From the NCBI GenBank assembly GCA_900314225.1, contig OMUM01000050.1, positions 1 through 5,348 on the forward strand: a DNA stretch of 5,348 nt, read 5' to 3'. The first letter of the stretch is position 1. Every line of letters begins with the position of its first letter. Of the stretch, positions 1 to 5,201 are shown piece by piece. Source of the stretch: an uncultured bacterium. GTDB lineage: Bacteria; Bacillota_I; Bacilli_A; RF39; UBA660. The notes beneath the pieces were generated by a model. It searched no databases. It was not told the origin of the DNA and worked only from the letters and a program-made list of their open reading frames with translations. The position numbers were made by a program, and so were the translations under genes.

Positions 1-610
1 AACTTTGAAGTGGTCTATCTAACTTAGTATTTTTAGGAATATAAACAAATGATCCACCAGAAAACAAAGCATAGTGAAGAGCAATATACTTGTGATCTGT
101 AATTGGTACAGCCTTAGTAAAATACTCTTTTACAAGATCTGGATACTTTCTAATTCCTTCATCAAAGCTAGTATAAATAACACCCAGTTTTTTTAAATCT
201 TCCTCTAAATTATGATAAACAATTTCTGAATCAAATTGAGCTCCACTTCCAGAAAGAGATGCCTTTTCAGACTCTGGAATACCTAATTTATCAAAAATAT
301 CTCGCACATCTTCTGGTACATCTTCCCATTTCCTTTTTTCATGATCAATTGGTTTAACATATGTTGCGATATTATTAATGTCCAAATAACTTATATCCGG
401 TCCCCAATCAGGATCTTTTAATTCATAAAATAGTTTTAAAGCCTTTAGTCTTATATCTAATACCCAATCGGGTTCACCCTTTTCATAAGACAAATCACGA
501 ATCAATTTTTCACTTAAACCATATTCTTTTTTTAAAGATAAATTATTACTCTTTTCTTCATAGATATTTCTAGTTTTTACATCTTCATATTTTTCTACAT
601 CTGTTTTCAT
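1..610 (-). CDS. sufB: SufB, Fe-S cluster scaffold subunit (N-terminal 203 residues; cut by window edge)
   Basis: SufB is the scaffold subunit of the SufBCD complex, which assembles iron-sulphur clusters in the cytoplasm using energy from the SufC ATPase. I translated the minus strand from ATG 608-610 and obtained 203 uninterrupted residues before the window ends; full SufB proteins are about 460-470 residues, so the C-terminal half with the beta-helix and cluster-binding residues is outside. Recognisable family stretches are GAQFDSEIVYHN (residues 123-134), a KYPDLVKEYF segment near 155-164 and SGGSFVYIP (184-192). The gene starts 7 bases after the sufC stop; its AGGTG ribosome binding site overlaps that stop, suggesting coupled translation. 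It belongs to the iscR-sufC-sufB operon. No defect is visible in the part seen. Confidence 0.95.
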   Translation of the reverse strand, partial: MKTDVEKYEDVKTRNIYEEKSNNLSLKKEYGLSEKLIRDLSYEKGEPDWVLDIRLKALKLFYELKDPDWGPDISYLDINNIATYVKPIDHEKRKWEDVPEDVRDIFDKLGIPESEKASLSGSGAQFDSEIVYHNLEEDLKKLGVIYTSFDEGIRKYPDLVKEYFTKAVPITDHKYIALHYALFSGGSFVYIPKNTKLDRPLQS

Positions 611-617
611 AAAACAC

Positions 618-1364
618 CTACTTTATATATTTACTATAACCATTCTTTTCTATATCATAAGCAAGATCTGCATTTCCAGTCTTTACAATATGACCATCTA
701 CTAAAATATGAACTTTATCTACATGAAGACTTTCAAGTATTTTTGTAGAATGAGTAATAATTAAAATAGCATTATTTTCATTTTTATATAAATTAATTCC
801 TCGCGATACTGTCCTAATCGCATCAACATCAAGTCCAGAATCAGTCTCATCAAGTATTGCAAGGCGAGGATTTAATACAAGTAACTGTAAAATTTCATTT
901 TTCTTTTTTTCTCCACCAGAAAAACCAACATTAAATTCACGAGATGCATATTCACTCTTCATATTTAATTCATTCATATAAGACTCTACTTCTTTTTGAA
1001 AAGAAAAAATATTAGGCTTTTTACCAGTAATACTAGTTCTTGCTGACTTCAAGAACTGAGCTAAATTAATTCCAGGAATTGCTTCAGGTGACTGAAAGGA
1101 CATAAATACACCAAGTCTTGCTATCTCATCAGTCTTTTTATCAGTTAATTCTACTCCATCTAACTTAATACTACCACTAGTAATTAAATACTTGGGACTA
1201 TGAAATATAGTATTGGCAAGAGTTGACTTACCACTACCATTAGGTCCCATGATAACATGAATTTCTCCTTTATTTATTTCTAAATTTAAATCTTTTAATA
1301 TTTTTTTATTATGATCATCTTCTGCCATAGTAGATAAATCTTTTATTTCTAATAACTTCTCCAT
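618..1364 (-). CDS. sufC: SufC, Fe-S cluster assembly ATPase
   Basis: This is the ABC-type ATPase of the SufBCD iron-sulphur assembly complex; it acts in the cytoplasm and has no membrane segment. The 248 residues match the usual family length. Motifs in order: Walker A GPNGSGKST (40-48), Q-loop Gln91 in SFQSP, ABC signature FSGGEKKKNE (148-157), Walker B and catalytic Glu in LAILDETDSGLD (168-179), and the H-loop His205 in ITHS. The KKNEILQ after the signature and the DETDSGLD form are characteristic of SufC rather than of transporter ATPases. An AGGAGG ribosome binding site (1369-1374) overlaps the stop codon of the upstream regulator, and sufB follows 7 bases downstream. All catalytic residues are intact, so the protein should be active. 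Confidence 0.97.
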   Translation of the reverse strand: MEKLLEIKDLSTMAEDDHNKKILKDLNLEINKGEIHVIMGPNGSGKSTLANTIFHSPKYLITSGSIKLDGVELTDKKTDEIARLGVFMSFQSPEAIPGINLAQFLKSARTSITGKKPNIFSFQKEVESYMNELNMKSEYASREFNVGFSGGEKKKNEILQLLVLNPRLAILDETDSGLDVDAIRTVSRGINLYKNENNAILIITHSTKILESLHVDKVHILVDGHIVKTGNADLAYDIEKNGYSKYIK

Positions 1365-1372
1365 ACATCCTC

Positions 1373-1768
1373 CTACATATAATCTTCTAATGTTTTATTA
1401 TCTAAATAATCATTTAATTCTTTATTAAGTCCTTCCCATAAACCATAAGTTTTACATGAACTCTTCTTAGGACATTTATCTTTTTCAATACAGTCAACTA
1501 CATTTAAATTTTCTTCGGCTGCTCTTATTATTTCACCTATCGTATAATTTCTAGGAGCTTTAGTTAATTTATAACCACCACTAACTCCAGTACTACTCTT
1601 AACAAGTCCTTTTTTCTTTAAAATAGATACTATTCTTTCTAAATATTTTAATGAAATATTTTCTTTTTCAGCTATAGTACTAATCGATACAAATTCATCT
1701 GTTTTATATTTTCTAGCAATATCTAACATTATGGTTAAAGCATATCTTCCTTTGGTAGATATTTTCAT
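1373..1768 (-). CDS. iscR: Rrf2-family IscR-like transcription regulator of the suf operon
   Basis: A 131-residue Rrf2-family regulator with an N-terminal winged helix-turn-helix (MKISTKGRYAL start; recognition region around residues 28-60; wing GVSGGYKL at 61-68). Three cysteines, C93, C99 and C105, sit in the positions that bind an Fe-S cluster in IscR. The position matching the fourth E. coli ligand (His107) is Tyr108 here, so a different fourth ligand must be used if a cluster binds. It is the first gene of the suf operon, 8 bases from sufC, and a perfect palindrome lies within its own promoter, which fits cluster-sensing autoregulation. A GGTGGTG ribosome binding site (1774-1780) supports this start. 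A cysteine-metabolism Rrf2 role (CymR) is possible but less likely given the three cysteines and neighbours. Confidence 0.9.
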   Translation of the reverse strand: MKISTKGRYALTIMLDIARKYKTDEFVSISTIAEKENISLKYLERIVSILKKKGLVKSSTGVSGGYKLTKAPRNYTIGEIIRAAEENLNVVDCIEKDKCPKKSSCKTYGLWEGLNKELNDYLDNKTLEDYM

Positions 1769-1786
1769 ATTTACACCACCAATAGT

Positions 1787-1816
1787 ATTTTACTACTAAA
1801 TTAGTAGGAGTTTCAA
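1787..1816 (-). promoter_or_regulatory. Sigma-A promoter of the iscR-suf operon
   Basis: Read on the minus strand, TTGAAA (1811-1816) and TAAAAT (1787-1792) are separated by 18 bases. The predicted start is near 1780, close to the ribosome binding site of the regulator, giving a very short leader. Confidence 0.75.
1793..1807. promoter_or_regulatory. Candidate IscR/Rrf2 operator palindrome
   Basis: A perfect 7-base inverted repeat, CTACTAA and TTAGTAG around one central base, fills most of the spacer between the -35 and -10 elements of the suf promoter. A repressor bound here would block RNA polymerase. Known Rrf2 sites are dyads of similar size; assignment to the adjacent regulator is inference from position. 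Confidence 0.65.
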
Positions 1817-1823
1817 GTATAAA

Positions 1824-1845
1824 TAAAAAAAGGAGATAATCTCCT
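1824..1845 (-). terminator. Intrinsic terminator after the two beta-sandwich genes
   Basis: On the minus strand a hairpin AGGAGA-TTA-TCTCCT (1831-1845) is followed by seven U (1824-1830). The hairpin overlaps the stop codon (1844-1846) of the upstream gene and isolates it from the suf promoter immediately downstream. Confidence 0.85.
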
Positions 1846-2389
1846 AATTATTTGTTAATGTTACTGTTCCAGATTCTATAGGTAAATTAGCATAGTTAGC
1901 GTCTGTTAAATTAATTGTTCTAGTAGCAGCAGCACTATTTTGAATTTCAATTGTACTAGTTGATGAAGTCATTGTAGTGGAAGCAACAACACTACTAAAT
2001 TCATGATCTCCATCAGAAGAAGTTTGTACATAATAAATAATTGGCGCATCAGCTTCCGCATATGGGACATTTACTAACACTGCATTACCACTTGAATCTG
2101 TTGTTACAGAATCACCATATTTTGTACCCTTAGAATCAGTTCTTGAAAAAGTAGCTCCAACAACTGGAGTTCCACTACTTGTACCATCCTCAGTTACATG
2201 TAAAGTTAAACTACCACTCGCAGCAATTGAAAAACTATAAGTATTTGTTCCAGCAACAACATTTACACTAGTCGGCTCAATAGATGAATTTTCATAACCA
2301 GTAACATCAGCACTTACCTTGTAACTTCCATTTAAAATACCTTCTTCTCCTGTACCAGATGAAATAGTTATATTGTAGGGACTTGCCAT
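1844..2389 (-). CDS. Unrecognised Ser/Thr-rich beta-sandwich (Cna-B/transthyretin-like) protein
   Basis: I do not recognise a named family for this 181-residue protein. It is rich in Ser, Thr, Val and Ala and looks like two prealbumin-type beta domains: residues 5-65 (LNGSYKVSADVTGY, then VVAGTNTYSFSI) and 66-150 (GTPVVGATFSRTDSKG, then TTDSSGNAVLVNVPY, the usual Cna-B/SpaA-like layout). There is no signal peptide, membrane segment or LPxTG anchor, which is odd for domains usually found outside the cell. Residues 161-178 carry LTDANYANLPIESGTVTL, shared with the upstream overlapping gene. The ribosome binding site GAGAGGAG lies inside that gene, whose end overlaps this start by 22 bases, so translation is probably coupled. 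GC content is visibly higher than in its AT-rich neighbour. A phage- or surface-structure role is possible; unproven. Confidence 0.8.
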   Translation of the reverse strand: MASPYNITISSGTGEEGILNGSYKVSADVTGYENSSIEPTSVNVVAGTNTYSFSIAASGSLTLHVTEDGTSSGTPVVGATFSRTDSKGTKYGDSVTTDSSGNAVLVNVPYAEADAPIIYYVQTSSDGDHEFSSVVASTTMTSSTSTIEIQNSAAATRTINLTDANYANLPIESGTVTLTNN

Positions 2390-2697
2390 AATCTTAATTC
2401 TCCTCTCTCTATTGGTAAACCAATATAATTTTTATCTGTTAAATAGAAAGTAGAAGAATTATTATTAAAATAAATATAAATATTAGAAGTAGGTATAAAA
2501 TATAACCTAACAATATATGGATATAAATACCTATTAAATACTTCTAATCTATATAAACCACATTTTTTATTATTAAAAATATAAGTATTATTCCTAGTAT
2601 AACCACATTCAATTAAATTACCAAATTCATCATATATTTTTATTTTATAATTAAAAATACTGATAGATTTAGGATTTATGCATCTTATCTTTACCAT
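2368..2697 (-). CDS. Unrecognised small protein with LPIE-type C-terminal motif
   Basis: A 109-residue protein of unknown function. Residues 15-55 (YKIKIYDEFGNLIECG, then TYIFNNKKCGLYRLEV) have the alternating pattern of a single transthyretin/Cna-B-like beta domain. Residues 86-103, LTDKNYIGLPIERGELRL, match the C-terminal motif of the downstream protein, so the two share a module, probably by duplication. There is no signal peptide or membrane segment; two cysteines (31, 46) could pair. A GAGAGGA ribosome binding site lies just upstream of the ATG. The reading frame ends 22 bases inside the next gene. A TATACT -10-like box (2712-2717) precedes it but has no convincing -35, so the promoter is uncertain. 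It is Asn/Ile/Tyr-rich and much more AT-rich than its partner. Confidence 0.7.
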   Translation of the reverse strand: MVKIRCINPKSISIFNYKIKIYDEFGNLIECGYTRNNTYIFNNKKCGLYRLEVFNRYLYPYIVRLYFIPTSNIYIYFNNNSSTFYLTDKNYIGLPIERGELRLWQVPTI

Positions 2698-2756
2698 AAT
2701 TCCTCTCTTTCAGTATATCCTATGTTAAATTAAATAATTTAAATAATTAGAAAGCC

Positions 2757-3179
2757 TTATTTATTATTAATATATTTTATAATAGTTTCAATTACTTTAT
2801 CATTACCTACACAACAATTAATACATAAATCATAATTATCTATATCTTTCCATTTATTATTAGATATTACTTCATAATAAGAAGATCTAGATTTATCAGA
2901 TTTCTTTATATTATTTAAAGCCTCTTCTTTTGAATCATTATAATTATGCATAATATTTTTTACTCTATAATCAATTGGAGCATATAAAAATATTTTAATT
3001 ATTTTTTTATAGTCTTTTAAAATATAATCAGCAGCTCTTCCTACTATTACACAATCACTTTTATCAGCAATTTTTTTAATAGTATTAGCCTGTTTAATAA
3101 TATTTTCTTTATTTACATCTAATGAAGAATAATAATTATTTAATTCATCATCTGAATAAGATTTATCTTCAATATTATA
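2757..3179 (-). pseudogene. Cytidylate kinase-like protein, C-terminal remnant without P-loop
   Basis: The minus-strand frame is open from 3179 to the stop at 2757, giving about 140 residues with no proper start (the first Met is at 2951, well inside the domain). It matches the C-terminal two thirds of the cytidylate kinase-like family: CVIVGRAADYIL, then IFLYAPIDYRV, then KKSDKSRSSYY and NYDLCIN. Full members are about 190-210 residues and begin with a P-loop of the type ISREFGSGG, which is absent. Without it the protein could not bind ATP as a kinase. The 5' end runs out of frame into a truncated MATE transporter gene, overlapping it by 40 bases, so the remnant was probably left by a deletion. 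A short product from Met at 2951 (64 residues) could be made but would be only a tail. Confidence 0.8.
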
Positions 3180-3721
3180 TTAGTAACTGCCCCACTTATT
3201 TGAGCAATCGTTGAATACATTGTTTTTCCTGTTGCTTGTAAAAGTCGTTCATAAATTGTATAAGCAATACTACCAAAAGACAAACAAGTGCAAATTCTAA
3301 GATAAGATGTTCCCATTTCAATAACCATTTTATTACTAGAAAATAAAGAAATAAACCAGTGTGAACCAAATATTCCAAAAATAAGAAATATTATATAAAT
3401 AATAATACTTAAAAATATCCCTGTACCAGCAATCTTATTTACTCTTTCACTATTTTTTTCACCAAGACTTTTAGATAAAAGAGTATTTAAGCCAACTCCA
3501 GTACCGACACCAATCGCAATAATCAATATTTGTATTGGGAAAGCCAGAGTTAATGCTTCGTTAGCAAGGCCGCCTATTTCTTTAATATTAGTAACAAAAA
3601 TACTATCAACAACATTATATAAAGCCTGTAAAACCATTGAAATAATCATAGGTAAACCCATTACCCAAAATAATTTATTTATTGGATACATTGCCATTTT
3701 ATTATTTTCAAACTTCTTCAT
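3140..3721 (-). pseudogene. MATE-family (MepA-like) efflux transporter, truncated N-terminal fragment
   Basis: MATE transporters export cationic compounds, using Na+ or H+ gradients. This frame begins like a MepA-type member: NKLFWVMGLPMIISMVLQAL, then VVDSIFV in the first helix, and TGVGLNTLLSKSLG after the second. It holds about four complete helices plus the start of a fifth (ISGAVTNIIL), against 12 helices and ~450 residues in a full protein. After NIIL, where the family continues with DPILIFG-like sequence, the frame changes to unrelated residues and stops; the DNA there encodes a cytidylate kinase-like protein in another frame. I choose ATG 3719-3721 (193 residues) rather than ATG 3725-3727, because AGGAGG (3728-3733) abuts the earlier ATG but is six bases from the later one. 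A leader with a terminator precedes it. A functional transporter is unlikely. Confidence 0.88.
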
Positions 3722-3741
3722 AACCATCCTCCTAAATAAAC

Positions 3742-3781
3742 AAAAAATAAGTGCAAATCATCAATTGGATTTACACTTATT
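3742..3781 (-). terminator. Leader intrinsic terminator upstream of the MATE fragment
   Basis: A 14-pair stem (3768-3781 with 3746-3759, one G-U pair) and an 8-base loop are followed on the minus strand by six U. It lies 20 bases before the start codon and so must be conditional if the gene is expressed. Confidence 0.85.
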
Positions 3782-3826
3782 AGCTACTCATTGAATGGTT
3801 ACACATCTAAATTGTCTTCTCAATAA
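3742..3826 (-). promoter_or_regulatory. Candidate guanidine-IV (mepA motif) riboswitch leader
   Basis: The roughly 85-base leader between a consensus promoter and the MATE gene folds into two hairpins. The first pairs ATTGA with TCAAT (extendable by the flanking CTACTT/GAGTAG if transcription starts slightly earlier) around a conserved-looking core GACAATTTAGATGTGTAACC. The second is a strong intrinsic terminator. Guanidine-IV riboswitches are short leaders known to precede mepA-type MATE genes and to switch on expression by preventing termination. The terminator loop contains AATTG, complementary to CAATT in the first hairpin, a possible loop contact. The class assignment rests on context and recollection of the motif, not on a covariance search; another short aptamer or a simple attenuator is possible. 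Confidence 0.6.
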
Positions 3827-3830
3827 GTAG

Positions 3831-3859
3831 ATTATAAAATAAAAATTTTATTTTTTCAA
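3831..3859 (-). promoter_or_regulatory. Sigma-A promoter of the riboswitch/MATE transcript
   Basis: On the minus strand TTGAAA (3854-3859), 17 bases, then a perfect TATAAT (3831-3836). The predicted start is near 3824, at the base of the first leader hairpin. The promoter looks fully intact although the gene it drives is broken. Confidence 0.85.
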
Positions 3860-3877
3860 ACATAATTTTAAAATTAT

Positions 3878-4567
3878 TTACTTAAATAAACCATCAGTTG
3901 CCTCTACTTTACTATCAATAGTCCTTGGAATATCATAATAATATTCTTTTATAGAATCATATCCCCATAATTGTTTTCCTCCCTTATCCAAAGAAAGGCC
4001 ATGTATTTGAGAATTTCCAAAAGTTAATTGCTTATTTTTTTCTATACTGCCATATTCAACTCCAGTATAAATATTATAATCATTATTATTAATCTTATAT
4101 GTCATTTCATATACATCATATAATGTAGATACAGAATTTAATTTTATTAAATAATAACCAAGATGTTTCTTAGTAGTAAGAAAAACATTTTCATCTAATT
4201 TATTCCATTCATTAATCAAAGATAAACTTTGCATAGAAATTTCTTTTTCATCTTCCTCATTCAAACTACTTATAGATTTTATACTATAATTGATTTCACT
4301 ATTATTTTTTTCTAAATAATTTGATTTACATAATTTATTAAAAGAAAAAATTAAAAATAAAATTAAAAATAAGAGAACTAATATTGGAATAACAAAAACT
4401 TTCTTGGAGACTGTCATTACTAGATTTATATTATCTTCATCAGGCTTTATTGGATCATGTTCAATTAAAAATATTTTTTTACAATTAGGACATATAACTT
4501 TATCTTTATTAAAATCTACATCCATTAACTTACCACAATTTGGGCATTTCTTTATTATATTACTCAT
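3878..4567 (-). CDS. Zinc-ribbon single-pass membrane protein of unknown function
   Basis: I do not recognise a named family. The open frame begins at 4579, but I prefer the Met at 4565-4567 (229 residues) because GGTGAG lies a good distance before it, whereas the earlier ATG has no ribosome binding site. Counting from the longer start, a zinc ribbon CPNCG-x14-CPNCK has cysteines at 12, 15, 30 and 33; a linker leads to one hydrophobic segment at about 61-80 (VFVIPILVLLFLILFLIFSF). The remaining ~150 residues are polar and probably extracytoplasmic, with YDVYEMTYKINNNDYNIYTG suggesting a small alpha/beta domain. A cytoplasmic N-terminal zinc ribbon with an outer C-terminal domain is a layout common in Firmicutes proteins of unknown or envelope function. 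It reads towards the MATE leader with no convincing terminator between. Confidence 0.75.
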   Translation of the reverse strand: MSNIIKKCPNCGKLMDVDFNKDKVICPNCKKIFLIEHDPIKPDEDNINLVMTVSKKVFVIPILVLLFLILFLIFSFNKLCKSNYLEKNNSEINYSIKSISSLNEEDEKEISMQSLSLINEWNKLDENVFLTTKKHLGYYLIKLNSVSTLYDVYEMTYKINNNDYNIYTGVEYGSIEKNKQLTFGNSQIHGLSLDKGGKQLWGYDSIKEYYYDIPRTIDSKVEATDGLFK

Positions 4568-4581
4568 ATTACTCACCATCT

Positions 4582-4587
4582 ATTATA
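4582..4587 (-). promoter_or_regulatory. Possible -10 element of the zinc-ribbon gene
   Basis: A perfect TATAAT on the minus strand would start transcription near 4575, just upstream of the preferred start codon. No good -35 is present at the right distance (TTCTAT-like at best), so strength is uncertain. Confidence 0.4.
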
Positions 4588-4628
4588 ATTTATTTTATCA
4601 TAATTATAGAAAGATTGTTTAAAAAATT

Positions 4629-4649
4629 AAAAAAAACATTAAATAATGC
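4629..4649 (-). terminator. Weak terminator after the tRNA remnant
   Basis: On the minus strand, immediately after the tRNA CCA end, a short stem (CATT/AATG, loop ATTT) is followed by eight U. It looks like the original terminator of the tRNA gene, left on the chromosomal side of the integration site. Confidence 0.45.
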
Positions 4650-4661
4650 TTTATAAACAAA

Positions 4662-4706
4662 TGGTGTACCCGACGAGATTTGAACTCGTGACCTATCGCT
4701 TAGGAG
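4662..4706 (-). pseudogene. 3' half of tRNA-Arg(CCT): attachment-site remnant
   Basis: On the minus strand this segment reads as the anticodon loop CTCCTAA (anticodon CCT, 4702-4704), the 3' anticodon stem GCGAT, a variable loop AGGTC, a perfect T arm (ACGAG, TTCAAAT, CTCGT; 4673-4689), the 3' acceptor strand CGGGTAC, discriminator A and encoded CCA (4662-4664). The 5' half is missing: the bases beyond 4706 cannot pair with GCGAT, and no D arm or acceptor strand follows. Similarity stops exactly at the anticodon loop, a common crossover point for tyrosine integrases. This is therefore the displaced 3' end left at one boundary of an element inserted in a tRNA-Arg gene. The element should lie to the right, with a restored full tRNA at its other end. 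Confidence 0.85.
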
Positions 4707-4898
4707 AAACATTGTCACAAATTTAAAACTTATCAAAAAATTTAAAAACCATTGAAATTCAACGGTATATCAACATTTTTATATTTATAATAATTCTGTT
4801 TTTTTCAAATTTAGAATTATTTTTTTACGATTTTTTGATGTTTTGCGACAAATTCGCGACACTTTTTTCTGTCTATATGTCTGTTCTTTTTTGTTCGA
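4707..4898. other. Non-coding element terminus rich in short repeats
   Basis: No supported gene lies here. It holds two copies of AAATTTAAAA (4719-4728, 4738-4747) with a partial third (AAATTTA, 4807-4813), a near-perfect palindrome (4748-4756 against 4758-4766), an inverted repeat AATAATTCT/AGAATTATT (4789-4797, 4813-4821) followed by a T run, and GCGACA twice, 11 bases apart (4845-4850, 4856-4861). Such repeats next to an att core are candidate integrase arm or excisionase sites. Confidence 0.45.
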
Positions 4899-4927
4899 TT
4901 GACACATGTATATTTATATGCTACATT
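4899..4927 (+). promoter_or_regulatory. Sigma-A promoter of the small membrane peptide gene
   Basis: A perfect TTGACA (4899-4904), 17 bases, and TACATT (4922-4927) preceded by TG as an extended -10. Predicted start near 4934, giving a ~60-base leader. Confidence 0.8.
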
Positions 4928-4946
4928 GAATTTAGTAACATTTAGT

Positions 4947-4985
4947 TGTTGAGTGTCTACCTCCAATCTAACATAGAGAGGAGGT
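4947..4985 (+). promoter_or_regulatory. 5'-UTR element able to mask the ribosome binding site
   Basis: ACCTCC (4959-4964) is perfectly complementary to GGAGGT (4980-4985), the core of the Shine-Dalgarno site, with a 15-base loop. The same upstream strand (4947-4962) can instead pair with the mRNA 3' region (5131-5146). Two competing structures therefore involve translation start. Confidence 0.6.
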
Positions 4986-4993
4986 TTGAGAGA

Positions 4994-5086
4994 ATGAAAA
5001 AGCGTGAATACAACATCAAGTTGCTTCGCTACATATCACTCATTTTACAACTCTTAACCTTACTGGTTTTAGTAATAAAAAAATGA
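4994..5086 (+). CDS. 30-residue membrane peptide, candidate type I toxin
   Basis: The peptide has a basic N-terminus (MKKREYNIK), one hydrophobic helix (residues ~11-28, rich in Leu, Ile and Val) and ends in KK: the layout of type I toxins that insert in the cytoplasmic membrane. I do not recognise its family; it lacks the usual Fst, TxpA/BsrG or Hol-Tox sequence signatures. Evidence that it is a real gene is external: a TTGACA promoter, an excellent AGGAGGT (4979-4985) 8 bases before ATG, an intrinsic terminator (5131-5172), and a convergent antisense RNA whose terminator overlaps the TGA stop. This copies the layout of txpA/RatA and bsrG/SR4 of Bacillus. It lies just inside an apparent integrated element, where such modules promote maintenance. 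Toxicity is inferred, not shown. Confidence 0.7.
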   Translation: MKKREYNIKLLRYISLILQLLTLLVLVIKK

Positions 5087-5114
5087 CACTTAATTTCATA
5101 AGAAATTAAATGTC
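5077..5114 (-). terminator. Terminator of the antisense RNA
   Basis: A 13-pair stem (5102-5114 with 5085-5097, one G-U pair only when read on the minus strand) with a 4-base loop is followed by seven U (5077-5083). On the plus strand the same pair is a C-A mismatch, so the structure is tuned for the minus strand. Confidence 0.85.
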
Positions 5115-5130
5115 TATATCATAAATATAT

Positions 5131-5172
5131 GGGTAGACATTCAACATACCAAAACTGAATGTTCCCTTTTTT
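5131..5172 (+). terminator. Terminator of the membrane peptide mRNA
   Basis: ACATTCA (5137-5143) pairs with TGAATGT (5156-5162), helped by outer GGG/CCC (5131-5133, 5164-5166), followed by six T. Its 5' arm is also the strand complementary to the mRNA 5' leader. Confidence 0.75.
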
Positions 5173-5201
5173 ATTGTATGAAGTTTCCTTCATCTGTATA
5201 C

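Larger units (their letters stand above)
5077..5195 (-). ncRNA. Candidate antisense antitoxin RNA (~120 nt)
   Basis: Promoter and terminator on the minus strand define an RNA from about 5195 to 5077. It is complementary to the last codons and the whole 3' UTR of the plus-strand peptide mRNA. Its 5' end forms ATGAAG-GAAA-CTTCAT (5178-5193), a hairpin with a GNRA tetraloop; the middle mirrors the sense terminator; the 3' end is its own terminator. Function would be to trap or degrade the toxin mRNA through 3'-end pairing. No open reading frame of note is seen in it. Confidence 0.7.

Noticed and set aside
3196..3378. 60-codon open frame
   Set aside because: It overlaps the MATE fragment in another frame; the MATE frame has clear family similarity.
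3837..3876. Palindromic ATAATTTTAAAATTAT as terminator of the zinc-ribbon gene
   Set aside because: Pure A/T stem with no U run after it; likely chance in AT-rich DNA.
4404..4622. Plus-strand open frame of 72 codons
   Set aside because: It lies antisense to the zinc-ribbon coding region and its promoter; the composition mirrors that gene and there is no ribosome binding site.
4789..4826. Plus-strand intrinsic terminator (AATAATTCT/AGAATTATT plus T run)
   Set aside because: The shape is acceptable, but the loop is 15 bases and no plus-strand gene lies upstream in the integrated form; listed only as a repeat.
4784..4908. Minus-strand Lys/Arg-rich 40-codon frame starting MCQSNKKEQ, considered as an integrase tail
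   Set aside because: An in-frame stop lies just before its ATG, no ribosome binding site is seen, and basic composition is expected from A-rich DNA; no integrase motif is present.
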